Assembly: GCF_964340395.1 (NCBI RefSeq)
Contig: NC_135552.1
Location: forward strand, 11,643,694 to 11,707,693
Length of the DNA: 64,000 nt
Reading direction: 5' to 3'
Origin: Glandiceps talaboti
Lineage: Eukaryota > Hemichordata > Enteropneusta > Spengelidae
Shown here: in pieces, positions 27,201-36,861 of the stretch
How positions within the stretch are numbered: position 1 is the stretch's first letter
How the letters are laid out: each line of letters begins with the position of its first letter
The notes under the pieces: generated by a model
Seen by the model: the letters and a program-made list of their open reading frames with translations, nothing else
What the model was told of the DNA's origin: nothing
Database searches by the model: none
Made by a program: the position numbers and the translations under genes

Positions 27201-30200
27201 TGATGTTATAAACAATAACATTGACGAACAATTCGTGTCACCGGAGATTCTTTCAAAATTATATAAATGATAGCTAGCTGACAGGTTATCTCTCAATAGT
27301 TTTTGCTTCTCAATATACTTTGCCTGTAACATCAACAATACATTGACAAAGGAACAAACAGAAATATGTGAAATAACAGGCAGAAATGAAGGAACAAAAC
27401 AAAAACTAAGATGTTGAACAAAAACAAAAACAAAACTTAGGGCATCCCATCAACAAGGTGGAAAATTATTTCATAATTATTGATAACTTATCTTTAGTAT
27501 GATTGCCCAAATTGTTTAATGGTCTAGAATCATAGGAAGGCATAATAACATTATTGAAAAGGTTGCCGTATACAGAAAATTTCAAGGTATAATTGGTGCA
27601 ATTTTAGTTACTTGAGCTTCGATATAGTGTTCATCAAACTTTTGTTATAATTACATACCAATATTTCTATTGCGAGACTTTGATCCAGTCTTTTCTGTGT
27701 TGGTTGGAGAGGCGCCCCTTATTTGCACCATTCTCCTTATACCAAGCAGAGAAAATATTTCTGGTTTTTGGGAAACCATCTGCAACATATAATCTTTAGC
27801 CGGCGGTTTCATGAACAGGCTTCTAATTCCACCTTTTGTGGAATCGTGCCACCCTTTAGTTTTTAGCCCTTCTATAAGTTGTCCAAGTAAGGTGACAAAG
27901 TTGCGTTTTGTGTGGAGAGTTTCGTCCAATTCTACTTTGATTATTCCATTACTCTCACCTGTGTAAAATAATTGATAATTACCAGAGGTTATTAGGTATA
28001 TTATGAAATAAGAAACCCAACACATACCGAGGGATTTCTGACTTAGAATCGTTGAGCTCGAGGCCGTTGGGCAAGGCAAATAGATGTGATAGAAAATTTG
28101 AGATAACAAACTATAGTAGGCCTGCAGCATGCAGGCATCATTGCGTCGTTTAGGTTATAATGTACTCTGTGTGACATGCCTGATACTATGGAAAATATAT
28201 TGTTTATTGTTCTAATAAGTAATTAGATAATGAAATATGGTCCCTTAGGAACGGTAAATCAGAAATGAATGTTGTGTTTCGATGTCAATCATGGATCATG
28301 ATCTCGCGATGATTTATTCATTCAGTGATCTCCATGATATATATCACGCCATGGCATAACACTAAGGTTCTTGCCAGAGAACAGGTCTGGTTGAAACATA
28401 AGGCGTAAAAAATTGTGTGGCTCCGATTACATTCAATTTTAAAATAGGTGAGGTAGGTAGATTTTTTATTTTATTATATTATATATTTTTTTTTCATGTG
28501 TGAATGTCTAGTTCAGGTTTTCCATTGTTTTCCAAATGATCTCTGTGTTGTTTATTTCTTCCTATCAGATGCACTGTGACTAATGATATGGTTACTCTCT
28601 GATCTTCGCACTCATCAGCTGACAGATCATGTAACAACATTCGAGTCACTCTCACATCTTGTGTACCGTAGATCATTCGGACCTTTTGGGGAATTAGCTC
28701 AGACTACACACAGATTTATGTTCAAGTCAAAGTTTACGCTAGAATCACAGCAAAGCACTTCGTCTCTAGCCTCGTTCATTGATTTCCTGCCTGCTGCCCG
28801 TTCCAAGTGTAATATATCTTTTTTGTCATTAAAAGTCCAAATTTACATAACGCATGTGTATGGCCAAATAATTAATGCAAACCATATTTAAATCTTCAAG
28901 AGGTGTTACCATGCCCTAAAGTCTATTCTCAAAACATTGATAAATGATCATTATGAATCCTAGTTATGTATGAAATGCAGACTGTCGTCTCATGTACTCG
29001 AGTATGCTTGGAATCTTGTGGTATGAATCCGATATCCTTGAGAGAATCTGTTGACCTTTCAATCAAAGTGGGACATGCGATGTAGTTAAAATATTGAATT
29101 TTTTACTAAAATTATGTCATCTGTGACAGTACAGCCATTACAGATTGGAAGAATAGTTTTATATTGTCTTCTTAAGTTGATGTCAGTTTCCGCACCCATT
29201 ATTTCTTGTGAGACTTCACGATTTTCGCGATTTTATTTTATTTTTCTCGAATACCTAAAACAAAGTTTAGGGTCGCCGTGAAAACCTAGGTGGGGTCGGT
29301 AACCGGAACCAAACAACTTTTTTTATTTGGCCTTATGAGTTAACACCTGGCGAAATATTATCGCTATGTGATTAGGCACTGAAAACTGTTACAATCCGCT
29401 CAACTATACCATAAATAATCAGACCACTATAGTTGTCGAAGGTATCAACAAATAATTCATGGCATTCATAGTGCTTTTACCTTCACGCTCTTGTTCTCTT
29501 TTTTGAATATCTGGAATAACACTCTCCACGATACTATCTTTACTGTGCATTACCACAAACGGTATAGATGACACCTCGTCAGCCGTCTCTCCCAAGTCTC
29601 CCTGTCAAAATGGAAATACATTTTTTGTACATAAGACATTATCACTAAGGTACACGTTTACTTCATTTTTACACTCAATTACTGTCTTAGCATCAACTTT
29701 GGCCAGTGAAAGGCTGTGAATGGCTTTTGATAGGTTGAACTATTTGGTTAAACCCTTCAGGTAATGTGTTTACACTTTACAAACTTTCTTAGACTATTAT
29801 TTTGTGAAAATCAAGAGAAAAAATGAAGTTTTATTGAAATGTGTACCTTGTCAGTCGGAGCAGAGTCCTTATCTTGCTCTTCGAACTCATTGGTTTGAGT
29901 CACTGGACAATGTACCTCGAAGTGCTGGTCATCGTTAACAGTCATTGCTGAATTTAAACAGTGGTGACACATCTCATCCAAATTTCTCTTAGCGAACATC
30001 GCTTCACCTGAAACGATATCGATATATAAGATGGTGTAAGACAGGTATGCATTTCAGTTACTCTACATAGAAGACGAATTTGTTACTTTTGGTTTATATT
30101 TTACCGTCATACACGTACCTTCCTTGGCATATTCTAACTCGAGGCGACATTTCTTATATTCCCATTTCTCTACTGTGGTTCTCAAAGTAAGCATTTTAGT

Positions 30201-33182
30201 ACCGGTGAGTTTCATGTTTTCCTCTGTGGCTATGTCGAGTTCAAAATAGCTGTTAAGTTCCCCATCTGTGACGCTCGTCCAGAGGTAGTCAGCAGACTCA
30301 ATCGATGAACACAAAATGGTGAGTATAAGACTTCCTTGACCAACACGGATGGGTTCAACTTCCTTTTCTTTCAGATGTTTTGTGGTGTTGGAGAGGTCCT
30401 CAGGATTTCTTATTGAGCCGAGAAGGACATTTTCAACCATTTGCCTACACTTTGCAGTTGCTTCTTGTGTTGTTTGGCCATGTTCGATATGGTTAGGAGT
30501 AACTTTGTCGATACTGACACGAATAGACATTTCTCCTGTAGATGATATCAAAAATCATAAAACAAAATGTTTTAGAGAATAATTAAAAAACAAACAAGAA
30601 TTGATCAAAGTTGAAAGCCCATGTATGAAAACTCAGTCCTATTGCCTAATGTTCAAGATGCAGGCAATAACTTGTGTGGCAAAGCATTCGACCACTCCTC
30701 AATTATGTTTTTTACGTCGTCCTACGTTTCTTAGTACATGTATTTAAGTTTATGTAATAAACATTAGTGAATTACAATGGTCAAATGAAATTCCACAACA
30801 CAGGATGGTATTATGTTTCTGTGTCATGGAAAATGATATACATACTTTGTTGCCTCTTCGGCCAATTTGAAGGTTGAGGACCGATCTTTGTTCCTGGACA
30901 AGAAAAGGAAAGGGAAACCCTTTTTTATAAGTACTCTAAATGTGTCTGTGAATGCAATATACACATAATAATCGCAAATCAAGAATTGACACAAATCAAG
31001 TTCGGTGTGTGTAGTGCGCCATGGCACAGTAATCGTCCTTGCTAGGAACGGTATAAGCTAGACTGTCGACAGTCGCTCGCGCCTTTTTTTCCTACGTTTT
31101 ATCTAAACTCCGATCCGGCGCAACACTCGTATAATCGCAAACTGATATCGAGGGCAGAAGGCCCGAATGGTCGAGGGCCGAAGATATCAGTTTGCGATTA
31201 GACTAGTGTTGCGCCGGATCGGAGTTTAGATAAAACGGAAGAAAAGAAGGCGCGAGCGACTGTCGACAGTCTAGGTATAAGCTTAAAACAGTTAATATGT
31301 GCTATTTTTAGAAAATGTGTAATCGTCATGCGGTATTTGTTTTGTTAAAGTTATATACTAGTATCCTTTATTTTTGGTAAAAATAAATAGTCAAGTTTCT
31401 TTTGACAGATATCACATAAAGTACTTTCATTTTGGCATTTATTACACAACTGTGTATTTGAAAAATCGTTCTTGTTTCTAATACCGCCCGTTTCACGCTA
31501 GTGTTCACTGGCTCTGTTTGAAACAACCACTGACCATGAGATAGAAACCAATAAGAAACTGTGCATGCTACTCATTTGAATCAGTACAGTTTCTTGCAAC
31601 ATTTTGTCTAAATGAAATCAGCTGTCACGCCATGCAGACATCAAATACAGACACTAGCGTCGGAGTGTCTGCGTCTAGTTTCAGTATTTTCAAATGTTGT
31701 ATTTAATTTAGACAAAATGTAGCAAGAAATCTTGCTATCTCAAAGTACAGAAAGTGCAGTTTCTTATTGGTTTCTGTGTTGTTGTATCAAACAAAGCAAA
31801 CTTTAGTGAACACTAACATGAAACTGGCAGTACTTCATCCATAGACTTGCATCTGGGGTAGTCTGAGGTTCGTTAATTCTAAGCAAACCCTTACCTTGTA
31901 ATGACCATTCTATCAACTGTTTATGAGAGTCAGCAATACACCCATTCTTGGCAGACTCTTTTAGCTTCTTTTTCAGTTTGTTTGCTCCTTTCAGGAAGTT
32001 TTCATATCGTCGCGGCCGTCTCAGTATGTTCATTATCTTGGTTTTCCATTTCTCTGTTTCAGTTTCTCCTCTCTCAGATATCCCAACTTCGTGGACTAAA
32101 ATGCTTGGGGCAAACGAAGAAAACTCTTCTGATATGAAATTGGAGAACCATCCATACGCATCAAGAATAACGGGAATACCAGTACTGCAGGCTATGAGAC
32201 TGATCATACTGCACGCATCTCTTTCCGGAACGACAGCAAGCTTGCAGTGTTGTAAGTCGTTTCGGAGGTGATCCAAGGAACTTCTCGGGTAGATGTGTAT
32301 TTTGAGATGTGGAGCCTGCAGTTTGGGTTTGCATAAGCTTTCCTTGTAGACCCGATCCTTGCAGCGCTTACAGACGGATGGTCCAGGCAGTTCACGAACC
32401 TTCAGATGTGGTTGAACACCATCAAATTCATAGTAATCGGACACCTTTCCCATTGTTCTTGCAAGCATTTTGTACACTCTATGTGAATTGCTATTGGCGG
32501 AGTCGCTGAATGACAAAACTTCGATTCCCGATTCTGTTATCGGTTGGTGACTGTTGGTGTTTACGAAGTAGTCATCGACGTATGGAATATAGCACAGGTG
32601 CTTGGGTTTATCAGCAAGATTTCTTATTTTGCTCTCGAAATGGTTGTAAACAGCCCGACCGACAGAAACCACAAATTCTGCGATTTTTGCAACGCTTGTC
32701 ATTTCATCCTCCATTTCCGGTGATGGATTGCCATCTTTATATGATAGAGAATAAAATATGGGCACAAACTTGGCATCTCTAAATAGTGTCTGTTGGAAAT
32801 CTCTGGCGTAGTCAGCAGTACAACATTTTTCATTCGGAGCGACATGTCCAAATATCGTTCGGATATTGGCGCTACATTTTTCTAGAAGGTTTGGAAATTT
32901 ATCTTCATGAAGTACAAACCAATCTAGAACAGGTTGTTTTGACGTATTATCCCATTTTGAAACCTTTGGATGTGGTAAGATAAGTTCTACGCCGACTTGC
33001 CTTGCGTCTTTTTTCTCGTCCTCAGTAGCTTCCAAAGCAGTGCAAAAGACAGCAGTATTCTTAGCACTATGTAACTTGGCAATTTCTCTTTGAACCATAC
33101 TAACTGAAAGGCCACAGTTTTTTGGCCACCATTCCGTACCGACTATCAGAATGCCATCTCGCAAGTCGGCTCCGTCAGCCAT
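13070..33182 (-). CDS. GT-B glycosyltransferase-like / TRADD-N-like / coiled-coil / 22-ankyrin protein
   Basis: Reconstructed as 29 coding exons, 5,886 nt, about 1,961 residues, start codon 33180-33182, stop 13070-13072. Exons: 31895-33182, 30119-30535, 29847-30007, 29481-29601, 27659-27958, 25801-27126, 24490-24560, then 22 ankyrin exons (listed separately). Every donor/acceptor phase agrees. Residues 1-429: GT-B, family-4-like fold (starts ILIVGTEWWPKNCGLS; late segment CKLAVVPERDACSMISLIACSTGIPVIL). About 430-568: ferredoxin-like segment resembling TRADD-N (GSLILTILCSS, LWTSVTDGEL, TLRTTVEKWEYKKCRLEL). 569-662: linker with CHHC. 663-762: unassigned, possibly globular. 763-1205: coiled coil, then a Glu/Ser/Thr-rich disordered tail. 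1229-1961: ankyrin array. No signal peptide, NACHT or NB-ARC seen; probably cytosolic. The sensor/adaptor role is inference. A phase-compatible 48-bp exon at 30846-30893 may also be used. Exon chain is strong; the TRADD-N name is tentative. Confidence 0.8.
15408..15640. repeat. Interspersed family B, copy 1
   Basis: Head caatggcgttgtagctcaac followed by atccacatgctgatccatgc, then part of a tandem unit containing ggctgttgctatgggcatgg. The same order recurs at 24577, 46088 and, split, at 42795/43570. In an ankyrin-gene intron. Confidence 0.75.
16501..16544. repeat. (AC)n microsatellite
   Basis: 22 perfect dinucleotide units in an ankyrin-gene intron. Confidence 0.97.
16590..16708. mobile_element. 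Small foldback element
   Basis: Left arm (tttcttcgttcagccaagga, then gacctaagggg) is mirrored by cccttaggtc and tggctgaatgaagaaa. About 45-bp arms around a short loop; no coding capacity. Confidence 0.65.
20336..20495. repeat. Compound (TATG)n/(TG)n/(TCTG)n microsatellite
   Basis: Over 20 tatg units followed by tg and tctg runs, in the intron upstream of the 20172-20270 ankyrin exon. Open frames of Met-Tyr-Val-Cys across it are artefacts. Confidence 0.97.
22030..22069. repeat. (ACAAT)n microsatellite abutting a splice donor
   Basis: On the gene's strand the 22072-22173 exon ends AATAAG|gtatgtattg, so the TATTG array begins within the donor sequence itself. Confidence 0.95.
24577..25320. repeat. 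Interspersed family B, copy 2 (several tandem units)
   Basis: After the common head, five or six imperfect units of about 110 bp each carry ggctgttgctatgggcgtgg and a following cttgttgctaggc. Fills most of the intron between ankyrin-gene exons 6 and 7. Confidence 0.85.
25801..27126 (-). CDS. Exon 6 of the GT-B/ankyrin gene: coiled coil and disordered linker
   Basis: 1,326 nt, phase 1-1. Acceptor aag at 27127-27129 after a pyrimidine tract, donor GGGAG|gtaggt at 25800. Roughly the first 150 residues show heptad spacing (EEKLKVAEQITVQMKRDL, LLKEKDILLEENKEHKRLL), predicting a coiled coil and hence self-association. The remaining 290 or so are rich in Glu, Ser, Thr, Gln and Asp with loosely repeated phrases (ETQ, SGSDAPDKHQTSRET, ESELDAP, AESGHVARHQK), expected to be disordered. 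Confidence 0.8.
27659..27958 (-). CDS. Exon 5 of the GT-B/ankyrin gene: unassigned 100-residue domain
   Basis: Exactly 300 nt, phase 1-1, so it behaves as a symmetric module. It begins ESNGIIKVELDE and includes FVTLLGQLIEGLKTKGW, GIRSLFMKPPAKDYMLQM and EIFSLLGIRRMVQIRG, ending in a Ser/Arg/Lys-rich tail. The strand-helix-strand-helix rhythm suggests a second small alpha/beta fold. I do not recognise the family. Confidence 0.65.
28399..29337 (-). mobile_element. MITE family A, copy 3, split by a nested insertion
   Basis: Inverted copy in two pieces: 28399-28571 (from taaggcgtaaaaaattgtgtgg to cctatcagatg) and 29130-29337 (from tacagccattacagattgg to atttggccttat). In intact copies these pieces are contiguous. 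The roughly 558-bp insert (28572-29129) begins cactgtgac and ends gtgacag, which may be short inverted ends. Lies in the intron between ankyrin-gene exons 4 and 5. Confidence 0.8.
30119..30535 (-). CDS. Exon 2 of the GT-B/ankyrin gene: TRADD-N-like domain
   Basis: 139 codons, phase 1 in and phase 1 out, acceptor tacag, donor GGAAG|gtacgt. The pattern strand (IRVSIDKV) - helix - strand (GSLILTILCSS) - helix (LWTSVTDGELNSYF) - strand (MLTLRTTVE) - helix (WEYKKCRLELEYA) suits a ferredoxin-like alpha/beta fold, and the phrases resemble invertebrate TRADD-N domains, which occur in immune and death-signalling proteins. The assignment is from memory; a profile search would settle it. A methionine at 30528-30530 could serve as an internal start if exon 1 belonged to another gene. 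Confidence 0.55.
31060..31273. mobile_element. Foldback MITE with 10-bp target duplication (MULE-like)
   Basis: Arms begin agactgtcgacagtcgctcg and are mirrored at the right end (gagcgactgtcgacagtct); pairing extends about 90 bp through ttgcgattagac and gatccggcgcaacact. Direct copies of ggtataagct flank it (31050-31059 and 31274-31283). A 9-11-bp duplication is typical of Mutator-like elements. Confidence 0.85.
31482..31832. mobile_element. Foldback MITE just inside intron 1 of the GT-B/ankyrin gene
   Basis: Left end taccgcccgtttcacgctag and the inverted right end (tactgccagtttcatgttag) pair, as do ccaataagaaactg, caagaaat and acattttgtctaaat further in. The right end lies 63 bp beyond the donor of exon 1 and supplies the in-frame stop met on read-through. 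Confidence 0.85.
31895..33182 (-). CDS. Exon 1 of the GT-B/ankyrin gene: glycosyltransferase-like domain
   Basis: 429 codons plus one base, ending in the donor CAAG|GTAAGG. The frame runs on into the intron to a stop at 31803, but splicing here in phase 1 fits the next exons exactly, so I take the single-exon reading as incomplete. The N-terminus has the Rossmann-type start and a CGLS loop where related metazoan proteins usually have GGLS. In family-4 glycosyltransferases the C-terminal motif is roughly E-x-F/Y-G-L-x-x-x-E-A; here it reads ERDACSMISLIACS, so the second glutamate and the Gly-Leu step are lost. A pseudo-enzyme or ligand-binding domain is therefore more likely than an active transferase. 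A Cys pair cluster (CKRCKD...SLC) sits in an insertion around residue 275. Confidence 0.75.
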
Positions 33183-36100
33183 ATTTTATTGCATTTTAAG
33201 GTTTACAATGCTTATATATCGTTATTCTAGAAAAAAACACGATCAAACTAAATGAAGATAACGATAAACAGCTAGGTCAAGAGATTCGAGAGTCTTTTTT
33301 TGTAACAACACGTCGTCTGCCACGGTCTAAATATACCGACTTTTATACCTGCTCTTCTTGTGTGTGAGTTGTGACACAAATAGTCAAAATAGAAACTCTT
33401 CGTTGTCGTAGTTCCACTTTGCATACTAAATTTCACGTCCCATAATGTTCATTTTTCTGTGGACAGTGATAAAATGGATGGCAATTATATGACTAGACAA
33501 ATAGGTCTACTTTATACAACTGCCAAATTTCTTTTAGGGAATTTCTCTCTTTTTTGTTACCTTACAGTCAAGTAATGTGTACTGTAACCATTTGTGAGCG
33601 AATTGTATTCTTTAAAAAAGAATAACAATGTCGATGTCGCGTACAATAATTGTGTTAGAAGACTTTTCAAGCCATCCAGGTTTTGTAGCATTAGTTCGAT
33701 GTCTGTGTTTTATTGAGTTCTGTTTTTGGCAGGTGCAGCCAACGAGTCATATTTCTGAAATTATTACAGAAAGTTAAAACATAGCTAATAAACATTTTTT
33801 ACATAATTTTACGTTTAATTCAAGATTGGAGGGGACAGTGAAAGCTGTTCGTATCTGCCTTCCCACTGCGATATTACACGACCTGTCCTCCCGCCAGATT
33901 TGCCTGCCCACTGCATGCCCGCTCCCCGCAATTTTCGCCAAGGTTTCCCTTCTCTCCGCTACCCTCTACCAGACATATGGCCTCCGTCAACTATTCGTTG
34001 AAGCCCTAATGTTAAATTTACTCAGTACAGGATGCTATTTGATATACTCACAACAAAACAGTTTCTCCTTTGACAGTTGTCATTTGACATATTAGATTAT
34101 GCTGCAATCTCAATGCACTGCCTCGCCATTTTATTACACAATTAATTTACATCTTGTGAATATTGTAAAAAATATTAAAATCTGTTCACTAACTTCCTGA
34201 AAAAATATCGAAAACTGCCCGCTTTGCCCACTGCCTCCCCCTTCCCCTTTCCCCATATCTTACAGCTGAAATATATTTTGCCCGTTGAAATACCTGGGCC
34301 ATTTTCCCCTCCCTCTGGCAAAGCTTACAATTTGCCGCCCACTGAAAAATCGTGTACGAAACAGCTTTTTCCACGAACAGCTTCGTTGACTGCACCTGTT
34401 TTGGTGAGCTGTAAACGGGTTCATAATTTTGATAAGATATTTGAAAACTCAGTACATGTATGGCACCTCTCTGCAGTACAAGCGATGGATCGACATTTTG
34501 TCTATTTGTAAATTGGTGACAGTGTGGCAGTTTTCGTATTTGCATATTTATGTTTTACCCTTTTTATACTGGCCTGGAGCCTTTTTTTTCAGTTAAGATA
34601 TAAATAGAAATGAAATGATGAAAGGGTACTGCAGCATTTACTATATTGTGAAATAAAGTACTTAATGTTTAAAGTCAACTCAAGATAAAAAATACTGTAC
34701 CAGACTTTGAAAGGGTCAACCTCTGTACACGTATAGGCCACAAACTGATTTACTGGCTTCATCGTTGCAATGCTTAAACTTTGACCCGTAATAATATCCT
34801 AACTAGTCAGTCAATCTACCGCTACATATGTGTTTTATATCAACATTTTATATCGTGATAAAACTAAATAAGTTATTAATGGCGGTCCTTTCAGGTTAGA
34901 TGCAATGGTATGCAATAGCTTACTTTAATAAGCCTAGTGTATATTTTTCACATGTAATTATTCTAAAAACACATCCGTCCTTTTCCACGTTATTACTGTT
35001 CACTCTTTGTTACGGTCATCTATATGTTATAAATTAGGCACTAGGTGTAACACAGAGCTCTGGTGCAACATATGTCCATGTCAGAGAAAACGTTAGACAT
35101 ATATCACCTCCTACCTGAAGCCTCATTTGCGGAAAGTGCAACGATTTTCGTCAACAATTCCCCAGAGGCCCGGGGTTGAAAGACAACGGAAGGTTTACTG
35201 ATCTTCTAGCTCATGAGATATGACAACACGATGGTCCTGTGATAAAGAAAAAGATACACATATCAAGTTTAATAATTTAGTTTGTAGTCGAGTGAGGCAC
35301 GTCAATTATACACGAGAGTTTACGATCGGTTAACTTCAACGTTGCACTTTTTAAACTGCTGTCCGACTCGAATTACATAAGACCCAGCAACACAGACACA
35401 TCGGAATTTCTTAGGTGATACTGTCTCTGTCGTTTTGAAGTGACTTTATTTTGTAAATCTAGGCGTTCTTTAAATTATTATGATAAAATACCACCTACCA
35501 ACCACCATCTTGTTTGCAGCCATCATCATGTAGTCTTGTACAGAAACACAATCATTTTGATTGTTATCAACATGCAAATTACGTACATGAACAGTAAATA
35601 CTTACCAGGAACATCCCTTACACACTGTTATAGTCGCATAGACCATACTTCACAGCTATGATAAAATATTCACAATATATTTCAGAGGCAAATACTTGGT
35701 AGAATTATGTACTGAAGTTTCTAAATGTTGATGTTGCGACGGTGTACATCGAGTTCTAAGCCTCGATTTGATGGAGGGTTCCGCTACACTTTGAGGTCAA
35801 ATGTTATGTCAGGAACCCTCATATATCAAAGTAATATATAACCTTTAACCATTAAATGAAGCAATCCCACCTTTTAACCTTATTGGCAGTGGCAACATAA
35901 TCAGTTGTTGTGACTTGTTTGTTTCTAAAACTAAACTATATTATATAAAATATACTTATAGTAAGGTTTCTGGAGGCAAGATGCTTTCATACATTTCATG
36001 AACGTCGGCCTAATGCTGTGCTTGGTGTAATGTCTAGGCCTTACTTGGTGTAATATTTGCTTTCAAATTGATATCATTTAATTCCGATCCAGCACTGTAC

Positions 36101-36215
36101 CACACGTGACTGTATGCAAAAAGAAATAGTGCCCCTAACATATAACAGTCCTGTGAAGTGAAATTATGTTCGTTTGTTCTAACACGATTTTCACAAAATA
36201 CATTTGTTATAATGG
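33183..36215. other. Intergenic between the GT-B/ankyrin gene and the palindrome; no gene recognised
   Basis: Presumably holds the promoter of the - strand gene just above 33182, where no clear core element stands out. Two pyrimidine/GC-rich patches (33880-33970 and 34215-34400) share phrases such as 'cccactgc' and may be decayed copies of one repeat; their open frames contain stops in any common reading and are not called. Confidence 0.5.
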
Positions 36216-36861
36216 CAATAATGACAATTTTTGTCACAGTCGGGAGTCTGTCAGAACATTTACTAAATGATCGAGTAAAAATATTTCATTAACCTTCCTT
36301 AGGTATTGAAGAAGAGACTTTTAATCGCTTCGCTACAAGTGGTTTCAACTTTTCGATCAACCCCCGTTTCAATGTAAAAGTGACTGATATTTTTATCAAC
36401 ATGACATATCAAACAAAGCGAATTCTTTCATCTTGAAATACACAGGATACTTTCACTTGGCCGTCGTTAGTTGTTTTTCAAGTTTTTAATTCGAATATTG
36501 AAAATAAAAGGACGGTTTGTGCCGGACTGGGTTGGCATGACTATGTTGGCGCTGACCCAGAGAGGGGGTGGGGGATTTCACGTTACGCACCGCGCCCGGA
36601 CAACCAGAGAATCTTGGTTGTAGACCATGTACCCCAAAATACCCCTATGGAATTACGGCGTTCACAATTTCCTATTAATATCACTATCAACTTCAAAATA
36701 GAAAACTACATAATATATAAAAACAACAACCCTGTAATTTGAATAAAATCAGCCAACATTTTGTCGTCATGTATAAACTGAAACATTTTATTTTCATCGA
36801 TAGAAATAACAAATATATACAGAAATAAAAAAAAACTCAATCAGCATTGTAGCACAGTTTG

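Noticed and set aside
28022-28060. Extra small exon before a gtatgt donor in the GT-B/ankyrin gene
   Set aside because: No acceptor gives a length compatible with the phase 1-1 requirement.
31803-31894. GT-B protein as a stand-alone 459-residue single-exon gene ending at 31803
   Set aside because: A strong donor in the right phase precedes the stop, the tail beyond it is partly MITE, and all downstream exons expect a phase-1 partner. Kept only as a possible intron-retained isoform.
34189-34545. 118-codon - strand frame and overlapping + strand frame
   Set aside because: Sits in a pyrimidine-rich patch resembling a second patch at 33880; the protein-like phrases lie in a different frame broken by a stop, and no splice support was seen.
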